From contig CM061139.1 of assembly GCA_030789695.1 (NCBI GenBank), positions 110,892,837 through 110,956,836 of the forward strand: a DNA stretch of 64,000 nucleotides, read 5' to 3'. Below the pieces are notes generated by a model that worked only from the letters and a program-made list of their open reading frames with translations, had not been told where the DNA came from and did no database searches. A program made the position numbers and the translations under genes. Of the stretch, positions 1-11,300 are shown piece by piece (within the stretch, counting starts at the first letter, position 1; each line of letters begins with the position of its first letter). Source of the DNA: Scilla litardierei. Taxonomy: Eukaryota; Streptophyta; Magnoliopsida; Asparagales; Asparagaceae.

Positions 1-41
1 GAAAGCTAGCATTAGGATCAACATCATCGTCCAATCGCGCA

Positions 42-260
42 CCGAGCCCAATCTCTTGCAAACTCGGCTCGCGATCTAGATTGGGATAGTTCCTACCCGT
101 CCAATCTCTTGCAAACGGGTATTGGCACGTAATTGCAACCGGAAACCCTAGTATCGGTCCAATCTCTTGCAAACCGATACTACGGAAATTCGATTCCAAC
201 CCAATTCGGATTTCTAGGGTTTCCTATCGAATCGGGATCCAATCTCTTGCAAATCCCGAT
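42..260. repeat. Array of four hairpins with an invariant loop
   Basis: Four inverted repeats each enclose exactly 16 nt of the form (C/T)CCAATCTCTTGCAAA. The stems differ: CCGAG/CTCGG (42-46 with 63-67), TACCCG/CGGGTA (94-99 with 116-121), TAGTATCGG/CCGATACTA (149-157 with 174-182) and ATCGGGA/TCCCGAT (231-237 with 254-260). The homologous hairpins in the LTRs at 44218-44518 and 50122-50422 have the same loop but different, mostly still paired, stems. Function is unknown. Confidence 0.9.
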
Positions 261-742
261 CGGTATGAACTCCTAGCTAACCGTAGTAAATTGATCCCAA
301 TCTAATCCCTAGATATCAATTCTAGCAAAATTTCTACTAATTCATCACAAATATGAAGTTGGGCTTGTAGGGTTCATCCCCACGCCCCAAGACGTGGCGA
401 CTACTCACAATTCATAGCAAGGTCACAAAAATAATCAATGAAATAAGCAATAGAATTCATCACAATATTGAGATATGCAATAAAAATAGGATTTTTAGAG
501 AAGAGAAAACACAAACCAATGGAGTTCTTCAATTAATCCAACAAAAATCAAACTTTGTCTCCTCTCCAATCTCAAGAATAAAACTAAAAAGCTAATCTAA
601 AAAGCTGCAAAAAATCTAAGGAGAAGCTCTCTAAACTAGGGTAAAAACAGGGGTTAAATACCCCCCAAAATCGTCCAAAAACTGTGACCAAAATACCCCT
701 GCGCAGCCTGTTTTCCGCAGTTTTCGCTACAGGCAGCGCGTC

Positions 743-1125
743 GCACTCGGCCGAGTGACAAAAGTCGCTCGGCCGAGTGAGAAACCCTGTAATTTTCCAG
801 TAAGTCGGGGCCTTCAGGGGTCTCTACTTCGGGGGCGGCTCGGCCGAGTGAGTTGTCGTCACTCGGCCGATGGCTTCATTGTACTCGGGCGGACGTGATT
901 ATCCACTCGGCCGAGTGGGTCTTCTGAAGCTCAGGCAGCCGAAAAATAGTAACTTGGAGATTTTTGAAGGGCTTCGTCTGGGCGCCACTCGGGCGGACGT
1001 GGTCTCTTCACTCGGCCGATGTGGTCTCCGTCGCTCGGCCGAGTGCACATAGGAATCGTGTCTGATCTGGTCGGCCGAGCGGTGTCTCGCTGGTCGGCCG
1101 AGTGGTCCTCCACTCGACCGAGTGG
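743..1125. repeat. CACTCGGCCGAGTG palindrome array in the LTR
   Basis: About ten full or degenerate copies of the 14-bp palindrome CACTCGGCCGAGTG lie at irregular spacing. Intact examples are near 747 and 905, and variants such as GCTCGGCCGAGTG and ACTCGACCGAGTG also occur. The motif has no stop codon in any of six frames, so it creates overlapping open frames in this stretch that are not genes. Confidence 0.85.
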
Positions 1126-1419
1126 GACACTAAACATGCCCAATCTGCTTATTTTGGCCTCCTCGTCGCTCCTGCGACGTCCGTTCTTCTTCCGCTCCTC
1201 TCCAACAGCAAAATACCCCTCGGGAAGGTCGTCGGTGACCCTCTGGAGTAAGCGCATCTCGAGATCACTCCAAATCGTGCCAAATCACCTGAAATGCGAC
1301 AAAAACAACAAATCGTGAAAAGCATCGCAATATCGTCGATATATCGTGAAAAACATGATTTGGGCGATCTAAATGGCACGCAAAAATGCGGGAAAAAGGT
1401 GTAAAATAAGGAGTGATCA

Positions 1420-2419
1420 CCGACAAGTCCCTTCTTTTGGTTCTTGAATTTGGACTTGCCTTTCCAATGCTTCTTCCCTTTCCCTTTGTAATTTTTTTGT
1501 CAGGTTTGGAAGGGCATTCGGTAGAAAGATGACCTTTTCCTCTACAATTTAAAAAAAATAGAATCGTTAGACTTGAAGGCAAACTTTGACAAAGATTTAC
1601 CTTACTTGTCCTTGAGGAATGCCTTGAATTGCTTGGCAAGCTCGATGAAATCATCATCGCTATCATCATTTGCACCATTATCTTCACTCGAAGCTTCTCG
1701 ATGGAATTTCTTCCTCCATTCAATTGGCTCCTTCTCGGCATGGAATGCAACCCCCTTTTACTTCTCGATCTTGGTTGGTTGAATCTCTTTCTTGTTTTGA
1801 AGCTTGACTTCATACGCCATAAGATTCTCAATGCACTCCTCAACGGTGTATTTGGACATGTCATTTGACTCCAAAATCCTGTTGGCCTTCGACTCCCATT
1901 GAGATGTAAGTGAGTCAAGGATCTTCTCCACTCGATCCTGTTGGGAAATCACCTTCCCAAATCCTTCCAAAGCGTTCACGATATCTGTGAACCTTGTGAA
2001 CATCTCCGAGATGTTTTCACCTTCATGTATCTTAAACAACTCATATTTAGATCTAAATATGAATTGTTTAGATTTTCTTACCTTCGAAGTCTCTTCATGA
2101 GAAATATCCAATGTATGCCAAATTTCATTGGCCGTTTTGCACATAGAGATGCGGTTGAACTCATTGTGAGTAGGGTGCAATGAAATGCATTCATAACTCT
2201 CGCATTGAATTTGATCGAGTCCTTCTTCGCTTTTGTTCTTGAAGTTGTGGGTGTAGTAGGCTTCTCAAATGGCAAATCTGTGATGTCACATATGTCTTGA
2301 CCCTCCAAGTAGATCATCATCTTGATCTTCTAACTTGGATAGTTGGTTCTATTGAAGAGCGGAGGTCGAACGGTTACTAGACATTCTTCATCAGACGCAG
2401 ATATAGCATTGAATGCCAT
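1420..2419 (-). pseudogene. Broken gag of a Sirevirus-like copia retrotransposon
   Basis: Read on the minus strand from an ATG at 2419, the translation has the features of copia Gag of the UBN2 type. The N-terminus is MAFNAISASDEE, followed by VRPPLFNRTNYPS. A helical core follows (ISEMFTRFTDIVNAL, then LDSLTSQWESKANRILESND and IENLMAYEVKLQNKK), and a CCHC-like knuckle remnant (CRGKGHLSTEC) lies near 1520-1550. The reading frame shifts at least twice (around 2175 and around 1850-1750) and the start segment holds stops, so it is not functional. It ends at 1420, where the Athila-like LTR is inserted; protease and pol are not in the window. A 36-bp near-palindrome at 2034-2070 repeats codons of the core in inverted form. 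Confidence 0.8.
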
Positions 2420-2441
2420 CGTTGTTGTATGATATAACCTC

Positions 2442-2453
2442 GCTTTGATACCA
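2442..2453 (-). other. Primer binding site of the copia element
   Basis: On the minus strand this reads TGGTATCAAAGC, close to the initiator-methionine tRNA primer site TGGTATCAGAGC used by many plant copia elements. It lies directly inside the LTR that starts at 2456 and so fixes the element on the minus strand. Confidence 0.75.
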
Positions 2454-2455
2454 AT

Positions 2456-4000
2456 TGTAAGGATCATCTTACCATTACAATACTAACAACAACAACACAC
2501 TAGAGGGGGGTGAATAGTGTGATGGCACAAATTGAATATTTAAAAATTAAACTTGCAAATGCGGAATTATAAATGCAAGAGGAATTTAAACACCACAAAA
2601 ATCTAAACGCAAACACAAGATATTACCATGGTTCCACAAACATGGGTACGTCCAGCCACACCAATATCCACTATAATTCTCACACAGAGAAGTGAATACA
2701 ATTTCACACAAAGATACCTCACACAGAGGATTTGAAGTCTCACAAAGAGAAATCCTTGCTTTCATACAGAGGATCTCCAAGTGATGAGATTTGCTAGAAA
2801 TTCACTTGGATGATTTTTCCTTGAGCTTGACTTCAATGCATGAAGGAGAGAATGAGCTCTAAGAGGGAAATGAGAGAGTTTGACAGTGGCTTAATCAATC
2901 TCTAAAGATTTGAAATAGTATCAAGAAGTTCTAATAAACTCAGCCTCTCACATATATAGGAACCATATATGAACTCTCAAAACACAAGGATAAAGCCAAA
3001 AACACAAAGCTGTAACGGGTAGAATCTGGGCTGAAATGTCATCCACAGTCGATTGCTGAACATCTGACAGTCGACTGACCAACGACTAAATAAATCCCAA
3101 CGGCTATAATCTGAGCCAGGACAGTCGACTGTAGAAGATTACACAGTCGACTGTATAATGAACATGCGACTGTATATCCTTCATCAGACGACTGCTGCAG
3201 GGAATGGAAATAAAACAGAGAGATGCAACTTACGCACAGTATGCATACAGACGACTGATGGTCAGAGTACAAGCGATTGTAAATTAGACATTCGACTGTA
3301 TACACTGCAACAGTCTACTGACTTGCAAATTAAGATGATGCCCAGAAAATGCAAGTTGCGCACAGATGACCGTAGAACAATTCACAGGCGACTGTTGGAA
3401 GACATGTGACTATTAATTGACCTTCAGTCGACTGTTCCATAAGCTCAAGTAAGAGTCAATAAAAGGTTGACTTGAACAGTGCACTACAGTCGACTATAGA
3501 AGGCTCAACAGGCGCCTGGAATCACCCAGTCGACTATAAAACCTTCGTCAGGCAACTGTTGGAGACAGAGACTCTAATTGAGTCTTTGGTCAAGATGAAC
3601 CTATTGGGTTAGATTCTATGATAATCCTAAGGCTCACTAAGATAGTTAAATGCATATGCATGAATGAGTAGACCATCTATCAAGGCATTACATTAAACCT
3701 AGACTCAAAAAGAGAAAATCAATAAATGAAATAATACATGGATTACATTGCTTCCCTTAGAGTCTATAGCTTCAATCTTGATGCCTTGATGCTCCCCATC
3801 ATCTCCAAGCTTTGGTACCCCTTGAGTCCAAGCTTTGGCATTGCTTCTCTTGGTGTCCATCCTTGCACCAAGTGTTTAGTCTCCAAAAATGATATTCTTG
3901 AAATGTTAACTATGAGACTAAAACAAGAAAGTCATTAGCAACAACATAATCGCGTGATCATCATCAAAATAACATTGGTATGAAACACTAATACTTAACA
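2456..4000 (-). mobile_element. 5' LTR of the Sirevirus-like copia element
   Basis: On the minus strand the LTR runs from TGTTAAGTATTAG (ending at 4000) to the TG/CA edge at 2456, next to the primer site. It is about 1.5 kb, long as in Sireviruses, and holds an array of ACAGTCGACTGT palindromes (3040-3560). Arrays of palindromes in the LTR are an established feature of Sireviruses. The outer edge at 4000 is inferred from the TGTTA start alone, because the partner LTR and the TSD lie outside the window. Confidence 0.7.
3040..3560. repeat. ACAGTCGACTGT palindrome array
   Basis: Roughly fifteen exact or degenerate copies of the 12-bp palindrome ACAGTCGACTGT (for example near 3119, 3142, 3424, 3485 and 3524) lie 20-60 bp apart. 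They are separated by variable text, often with GAAGG and CAACAGGC. They fit the palindrome arrays known from Sirevirus LTRs. Confidence 0.8.
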
Positions 4001-5333
4001 CCCTTGAGCTCTTGGCCTCTCCTTCGATTCTTATTTTCCTTATCCACTTTCTCTCTTCTCTTTCCTTCTTCTTTCCTTCATTCCTCCCCTCCAGCAACAT
4101 GAGCTCCTCAGATATGATGCCATTGACGCTCAGATGTCGACGATCATGTCCTCCTCTCCAACATACTCCAAATCACCCGATATTCCCTGAAATACATCAA
4201 AGCGCTTTCGAAGTCAAATAGTTCCAATTATCAACATTAACACGTATAAAATCGGGATTAAAGCGATCATTTTGACGTGTAAACATGCAGATAAAATGTG
4301 GAATGTTATGACATATCAGTGACATACCATCCTAAAATATCTTTCCTCCCTTACTTCGGAGGTCAGCAATCCTAGTCGCATCTTTGGCATCCAGATCTTT
4401 TGGGGGAGGAGGGGCTCCGTCAAAACACGAGGATCAAGAGATGGACCCGCAAAAACTAAGTAGACACCAGGCTAGATGGCCACACCACCATGGCAATAGG
4501 CTAAGGAGGAGATCTACTAGCTTGGATGTGGCGACAATGAGCCGGCTCCTGCACCGCCCTGGACACAGGGTTGTGAGGCTTGTGGGGGTGTCCTAGCACC
4601 AGAATCGACAATTTTTTCACCATTCTTTCGAGAGAACAACAACCCTCTCCGATAGGAACCTCTTTGAGCGACGCCGAATATCCCTGTGACGATGGTGGAG
4701 TTGTTTGACCCGACATAATTTCTGGGGAGAATAACAAATGAAGAAAGGGCCAGGAAATAGCAAAGTTCCAGAAAGGAGATTACCTTTTCCAATGAGGATG
4801 GCAAAGATCAGAAATCTCGAGAGCGCAACAACAACAGAAGACAAAGTTTTTCTGAATGCAAGTGCGACTGTTCAGTAGCCTCAGTTTCCCCTTTTCTACC
4901 TACCCTATATGGAGAATGGCAGGATCTGATCATGATCATCCAAATGCACACGATCTCTTCAGGTAGGAGCTAAACGTAGCCGTTCTAGCCATGCGATTAA
5001 GCTTCATCCGTGCGAACAACACAAATCAAACTCTGCCACATCGGCATCCCTTCGAGAACCGAGCCTGTCCTCTCAAGGCCCACATTAAATGTGGGTCGCA
5101 TCGACTCTGCCTCTTCGCACCCTGAGGAGCAAGTAGTTGCATTAGTAAGCATGATGGACTCTATCTCACCTAGGTTCCACCCTTATATGCCACATTCTGA
5201 GATTAGTTTGTCCAATCATACGAGGTTGGATGGCACTCCTTGACATTATAGCGTTCGTCTCCTTGTCTCTCCATGTCCCACCTCGAGGGTGCATCTTAGG
5301 TCGGTAGTGTCAAGCCAGAAGTCGAGGGGCCAT
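4001..5333. other. Unassigned intergenic DNA
   Basis: I see no gene here. There is a pyrimidine-rich stretch at 4015-4100 and only short open frames with no recognisable protein. The last bases (GTCGAGGGGCCAT, up to 5333) look like a polypurine tract before the LTR-like sequence at 5334, so part of this may be the decayed 3' region of a gypsy element. Confidence 0.4.
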
Positions 5334-6389
5334 TGTTAGTGATGCTTTGGGCTAGGTTCCGTTGGATCTGGGGCCCGGCCAAACCTGACAGCAGTACCCA
5401 CAGTGCCCAAGTTCGAAAAGTACACATGTTTCCAAGGACCGCTCAAGAGTAACTAGGAAGATCAGCTCAACCAAGCTATGTGCACCCTAAAGGCCAATCT
5501 GCTCCTCAGACTCAGGTTGACAAGCATCCCACTTGAACGACCTTCACGAGGTCAGCTCCTTCTCACCAGCAGGGGCGACCTCCACGAGGTCGACTCGCTC
5601 TCGCTAGCAAGGATGACCTTCATGATGTATGTTCCTTCAAACAACAAGGGCAACCTTTACGAGGTCGACCCCTTAGCATCATTGCTCTGCAAGGACGACC
5701 TCAACGAGATCGGCTCCTTCAGCAGCCACTCTTTGCAGGGGTGACCTCCATGTGTCAGTTCCTGGACAACAACAGCCCTGTAAGGACGACCTCCACGAGG
5801 TCGTCTCCTTTGCAGCATGGCTCTTCAGGACGACCTCATCGACAACACTAGAGGTCTGCTTCTTCGATTGCATCATCCAATGGTCCACCCTCTTGACATC
5901 TTAGCTTCTATAAATGCACAGGGCAATCAAGTGATGCGATCTTCGGTGATCCCCTCTCCAGACCGCCACGTGCGAAAAATCGTCCAGATTCATCCAACCG
6001 CGTAGCGAGGATGTGTGCTGAATTTGGAAGTCAGCTGACATCCTTTCTTATTCGTTCACTATGCTATCAAAGGAATTAATTACGTACTAAAGATCCGGGA
6101 TCTCCATAACTCCCCCTGACATGACGCAACCAACCCACATCTTATAAAACAACGGATCAACGCGATCCAAGGTACGCACACACAAAAAATAAAACCATAC
6201 GCCTCCTTCATCATGCTTGAAACTGACTTAAACATCAGAGGCGAATCTGAGGCAACCTCTTTTGATCAATTCTTTTCTTTGTTTCAGGCACCGAAGAAGG
6301 AGCATCTTGGCCCGGCGAAAACCTGCCTGGGTCCTCTGCTGTTGTGGGATCCTTGCATCAACTGCCGGTGCCAGTTTTCTGCATCAACA
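5334..6389 (+). mobile_element. Probable Tat-type gypsy LTR remnant
   Basis: The segment begins TGTTAGTGATGC after a purine-rich tract and ends CATCAACA. TGGTGAAG follows, a possible decayed primer site of the TTGGCGCC type. It has a TATA-like TATAAATGC at 5909 and the stretch TGACTTAAACATCAGAGG at 6225-6242. A counterpart, TGACTTAGGCATCGGAGG, stands at about 41449 in the Tat element of this window. There is no TSD around it and no coding region follows, so it may be a solo LTR or part of a decayed element. Confidence 0.45.
5510..5830. repeat. Degenerate tandem repeat, GACCTCCACGAGGTCG type
   Basis: Five to six degenerate units of about 50-65 bp each carry a palindrome-like core GACGACCTCCACGAGGTC followed by a serine-coding-like CTCCTTC stretch. 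They lie inside the LTR-like segment 5334-6389. Confidence 0.6.
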
Positions 6390-6737
6390 TTGGTGAAGTA
6401 GTGATCAAGCTCAATGAAGGTTTGCAGCTCCCGGAAGGAAGCTCGGTTGGAGAGCGATGCCCCTTCAAAAGGGAAGATCATGGAATCAAGCCTCGAAAGA
6501 ATGGTAAATATAGAATAAAATTGAAGAGAGGCCGAGGTCCGCAAATCTAATATTGAATCTGGAGGTGAAAGTCTTTATTGGACCGAGACCCTATCACTTT
6601 TGAAGACTCTGGTTGCACAATTTTTGGACCAAGGACTCCAGAAGGGCAACAAACTTATTCATGGTCTTCGACATGGTGAACTCCAGAGAGATACTTATCA
6701 TCTTCACTATGAAGAAGGAACTAAGAAACTGTAGAGT

Positions 6738-6992
6738 ATTCACCGGGTCAGATGAGACTTAAAATGGACGACCGGGTGGCTACCCGAGCCCGCTTCCCAG
6801 TGGGTGACACAGGTTTGAGCCATCCCCTATTCCCCTCCTTTCTCCTCCTTTTGTTTAGGTTAGTGTAGTCCCCCCCCGGTGTAAGTGGTGTAAGCGGCTC
6901 CCCGGGTTTCGAAACCGGGCTGTCAGTGTGGCCTCTAGACTCTTGACTGACTTTCCAACTTTCCAATGAACCGAAAAAATAAAAATAAAAAG
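6738..6992 (+). mobile_element. Possible tRNA-derived SINE
   Basis: A short GC-rich segment contains a B-box-like GGTTTGAGCC (near 6812) and a second one, GGTTTCGAAACCGG (near 6905). It ends in an A-rich tail (AAAAAATAAAAATAAAAAG, up to 6992). I could not find a convincing A box at the right spacing or a target duplication, so the call is weak. Confidence 0.3.
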
Positions 6993-7255
6993 ATAACGTA
7001 GCTCCACAACTTTTCTTAGATGTCATGAAATATGCCATAATCAAAATTTCATGGAATTTATTGTCTACCGTAGAAGTTGCTTTCGTGATGGTATCGTTAG
7101 GACAGTGGGAAGGCTAGAGAAAGGCCAGCACCTAGTCACCTTGAAAAGTATTTGGTTCAGTTAGCTTAATTTCAGGTGTGACCCCATGCGGAGCCCACAA
7201 TTTTGGCCCATCTAATACGCAAGCCCATCTACGAGAGGATCCTGACACGATCAAC

Positions 7256-7275
7256 GCACGTGCGGGTCCCACGTG
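7256..7275 (+). promoter_or_regulatory. Two G-boxes upstream of XLG1
   Basis: CACGTG occurs at 7257-7262 (within GCACGTGC) and again at 7270-7275, about 240 bp before the XLG start codon. CACGTG is the core recognised by plant bZIP and bHLH factors. GGCCC(A/C) motifs at 7205 and 7308 are also of a type common in plant promoters. No TATA box is obvious and the transcription start is unknown. Confidence 0.45.
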
Positions 7276-7441
7276 AGATTCCTTGCCGAACAATACGTTC
7301 CCTGTGGGCCCCGCTCCAGTCAAAGTCATTGCCAGGACGCCCCCGTCTCTCTCACTCTCACTTCCCTTGCTGCTCACAAGTCAGGAGTCCTCTCCTCCTC
7401 CCATCCTCCTCCACTTTTTTAGGGCCCAAAGATTTCTCAAA

Positions 7442-7508
7442 ATGGCTATGAAGTAATCTCTGCAAATATCTAGGGTTTCACCTCTGTTGTCCTCTCTCTC
7501 TCTCTCTC
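7442..7508 (+). promoter_or_regulatory. Probable 5' leader: short uORF, telo-box, CT tract
   Basis: If transcription starts upstream, the leader holds a four-codon uORF (ATG GCT ATG AAG TAA, 7442-7456), a telo-box TAGGGTTT at 7471-7478 and a (CT)n tract that ends two bases before the start codon. All three are seen directly; their use is inferred. Confidence 0.45.
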
Positions 7509-7509
7509 A

Positions 7510-8379
7510 ATGGAGAAGCTAATGGAGAAGATGCTCCCTGTCGGAGCTCCGATCCCGGCTATCGCCTCCGCTGAGTACTCCTTCGCCATCGAGTACAGCG
7601 GCCCCCCGCTTCCCTTTGATATCCCAAAAGCGGTCCCCATCGAGATCGAGGAGATCCCAGTCGCCTCCATTGCCACTTCAGCATCTCCGGTGGACTCCCT
7701 CCCCGTCGTCGAGCCCTTGCCCTTCAAGCAACAACCCCTCAATCAACCAGAAGATTTCAACTCCTCCGGCGATCTCGATGCCAGCGCTGGCGGTCCCCGA
7801 CTCTCCACCGACTCCTCCCTAACATCGGATGAGTTCGACGATTTCGAGTCCTCCCCTTCTTTTGACGACGGTGACGTGGCGGATACGCGGGCGGCGGGCG
7901 TAAGGTTTCAAGAAGCCTCTCCCTCTTCTCGTGTCGAAGGAGAAGAGAGATCGGTGCCGAGAGTGAAGAAAGGATGCTGCTATCGGTGTTCGAGAGGGAT
8001 CTGGTTCACGGAGAAAGAGGCTTGCTTGGTTTGCGATGCGAAGTATTGTGGTAATTGTGTTTTGAGAGCGATGGGATCGATGCCGGAGGGGAGGAAGTGC
8101 GTGGATTGCATTGGGAGTCCGATCGATGACTCGAAGAGAGAGAAGTTGGGGAAGAGCTCCAGAATGCTGAAGAGGCTGTTGAGCGCTCTGGAGGTTGAGC
8201 AGGTGATGAAGGCGGAGAAGTATTGTGAGGCAAATCAGCTGAGGCCGGAGGATATTTTTGTGAATCGGAAGCAGCTGACGCAGGAGGAGATGGTTTTGTT
8301 GCAGAGTTGCCTGTGCCCGCCGCCCAAATTGAAGCCAGGGTATTACTGGTATGATAAGGTGTCAGGATATTGGGGAAAG
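7510..8379 (+). CDS. XLG1: XLG1 exon 1 (residues 1-290)
   Basis: It holds the plant-specific N-terminal half: a signature opening, an acidic Ser/Asp-rich linker at about residues 85-125, and the Cys-rich region at about 156-200 ([22 protein letters not shown]), which looks like a zinc-binding fold. It ends [13 protein letters not shown] at donor AAG|GTGAGA in phase 0. The start at 7510 is chosen because the family opening follows it and the CT-rich leader lies before it. A second ATG four codons downstream would also work. Confidence 0.93.
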
Positions 8380-11300
8380 GTGAGATTTTTATGCTATGTT
8401 ACTGCAATTATTAAATTTCCAATTGCCAAACGATCATGAATTGTTCCTTAGCTTTTGACATTAATTGCACAACACCTGAATCCATTATTGTTGGATATGC
8501 TACTTTGGAGCGTGCATTAGATGAACTAAACTAAATATTACAGTTACACATAGGTTAATAATTGCTTTTATACTTAATCGATAACAAGATACCAGATGTT
8601 CATTGTGTTCTTCCTATGTGCTTAGCCCCATGTGCATCCCCCCATTCCCCTGCCTTTTTATGCCGATGTGGCTGGTAAAATTTGTGCAGGGCTAATGAAC
8701 CACGCCGTTAGTCTGCTGCTCAGAGGTCTCTATAGAAAAAGAACCTAAGAAGCACATGCATGAGCATGGGACACGAACAATATAGTGACATGACACGTTC
8801 TTAAAATTTAGGGTAAGACATGATTGTGTATGCGTGTATCTATAATCTACATACTACACATTAGAGCCTATAATGATTGGGCATTCTAGTAGAAGTTGGG
8901 CAGAAATCAGAATAAATGCTTGTTTATTTAATTTCATAGTTTTGATCAACTAATTAGATTAAATTTAGTTCATGACCCAAATGCAATCCCAAGATGGCTC
9001 CACATGATTATATGGGGTTTACTTTCTTGTGAGTTAGCATTTTTACTTATGTTAAACGGTATCTTTTTGTTTTTTAATAAAGCGATGCATTGTTTCACGG
9101 TGTTAGGCATGCAAGCTTTAGATTTCCTTTTAAAGCCAACATGCATCCTCTAGTATCATTCACGTATTGGTGACGAATATGTGAGACATGGACTTACATC
9201 CTACTTGCAAGCTTATAAGCATGGATGTGTGTGTGTGTGCACACACATGAAATGGACATAGACATGTACATGCAACATGACAATTCCTAAAAAAGTAAAA
9301 CACGATGGCATGATGGTGAGACACAACTTATTTATACATAAGAACGATAGTGCATGTATTTGATCATACATAGCCATGTTCAAGCATAAAAAGCTTGGAC
9401 ACATATTTCTAGTCATACAATAACATACAATGATTATAACCTGGCACATATTTTTAAAACTTTACTAAACTAATTGTCCTTGGCTCTTCAATTTTATATA
9501 AAGTAGCTTAATATCTTTTTTATCAAATATATCTAAACTCATCTTAGTTTCATACAACTCAACATTATGATGATCTTTTTCATAAAGTGTAGTCGTAGAT
9601 GCAACTAAATAAACATTTTAGATTTACAAGCACAGAATGTCAACAAAAGGTATAATTTATATTTGATGTGTTCAGAAAATCTCAAAAAGTGGTCTGAGAG
9701 GTGTCTGTATCAAGGAATGGGGTTTCAGCTGAAACCATTTGGTTTCGATTGTTTTGTCTTAGTTTCAATAGGGGATGAAACGAAACAACAGTTATTTCTC
9801 GGTTTCCATGGTGTTGGATGAATTAGGATGGTTTTGGGTGGTTTCTGCTTCAATTTCGTTGGTTTCATCTTAAACCAATGATGACAAGAAGGGTAGAGGT
9901 TGAAGAAAGGAATAAAAAAGAAAAAAAATGAAGTGCAAGCGTATCTGATCGACAAACAATTGCAAAAAATTCATTCATGTATGAGGCGACGTCTTCATCA
10001 ATCGTCTTCATCGTCATCATTGAGCAGCCGACCTGCTTTGATCATCTTCGTTATATTCCTGTTAATCTTTTTTTGGTAAAATAGCATCAACAGACATTAC
10101 TTTCGATTGAGGGAGAGAGATAGAATATAGATTAGGATTTGTGTTAGTTTTATAGTTATAAGAAATGGGTCGGCGCCCAACCTGTTTCTTCTGAACTATT
10201 CTAAATCTCTCTCCATCCCTCTCTCACACTTCAGCTGCAACTTGAAGGGGCAGATGAAAATACAGTAGCAACAAGAGGAGGAAACTTACGAAAATATTCA
10301 AATATTTAGAACAAAAAATATAGCATGAGTTAATTATTACAAATGTTTATCCATATAAATATATACATGAACATATAGATAAAACCGAAATTGAAATTTC
10401 GAATGAAGCTGACAAAACTAACGAAACATATTGAGATCAAAAAATTTCCATGGAGGTGAAACCAAAACTAAAACAGAGTTCCCCAACCTTGGTCTGTAGA
10501 TGTCTGAGAGGTGTCCAAGAAGTGACGGTGTCCAACATGGGTCTCGACCCGACTTGGGTAGGACTACATGATAAAAATTCCATGCTACTTATTACATAGC
10601 TTGAAAGTCCATGTGATTCTTAGCTTAGAACTGATGCAGCGTCATAACGATCCTTTGATTTTAGTCTGTATTTCATTGCCCGCCAGGATACGTAGGAAGA
10701 CAAGATTCTATGTTTTATTATTTGATTATCTGTGTTATAATGATGGTCTCCTTTTCATATTAACAGGAAGGACATAAACCTGACAGGATCATTAGTGCAA
10801 ATCTTAATGTGGGGGGATCCCTTATGCCAAATGCAAGCAATGGGAACACTGGCATCTTGATAAATGGGCGTGAGATAACAAAAGTTGAGATGCAGATGCT
10901 TAAGGTTTAAAATCTGAACATACTTTTTATCCACTAACAAGTTATTGATCTGCATCTCTAATTGACATAGTTGTATTCCAGTGGGCAGGAGTTCAATGTG
11001 CGGGAAATCCTCACTTCTGGGTGGATGCCGATGGATCATACAGGGAGGAGGGGCAGAAAAATGAAAAGGGGAATATATGGGGCAAGGTGACTTTCAGTCA
11101 TTCTTTTTATGAATTATTATGTTTCTTTAATTTATTGACCAATTTCAAGCTGATGTTCCTGATTACTTGTTTGGGCAGGCCAGCACAAAGCTTATGTGCT
11201 CTTTTCTATCATTGCCAGTACCTTCTAAGGGTGGAAATCCATCTGGTGAAGAAGTAAACAACATGCTCAATGGAGCATGTCCTAACTTTTTTGAGCAAAG

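Larger units (their letters stand above)
1..1419 (-). mobile_element. Partial LTR of an Athila-like gypsy element
   Basis: This is the same LTR family as the two LTRs of the element at 43749-51738. It shares the block of CCAATCTCTTGCAAA hairpins, the CACTCGGCCGAGTG palindromes, and the right edge GGTGTAAAATA..GGAGTGATCA ending at 1419. The window starts inside it, so its other end is not visible. By comparison with the complete element it lies in minus orientation. The base after 1419 belongs to the gag of a copia element, so the LTR is inserted there. If it is a complete insertion, its left flank outside the window should repeat CCGAC (1420-1424). Whether it is a solo LTR or belongs to a full element cannot be told. 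Confidence 0.8.

Noticed and set aside
42..260. CRISPR-like array (constant motif with variable flanks)
   Set aside because: The constant part is the hairpin loop and the variable parts are its paired stems, not spacers; unit spacing is irregular, and this is a plant LTR.
6812..6920. tRNA gene suggested by B-box-like GGTTTCGAAACC
   Set aside because: No cloverleaf or proper A box could be drawn; a SINE remnant fits better and is itself uncertain.
7616..8233. Alternative open frames on both strands over XLG1 exon 1
   Set aside because: Shadows of the GC-rich coding exon; only the 7510 frame shows family motifs.
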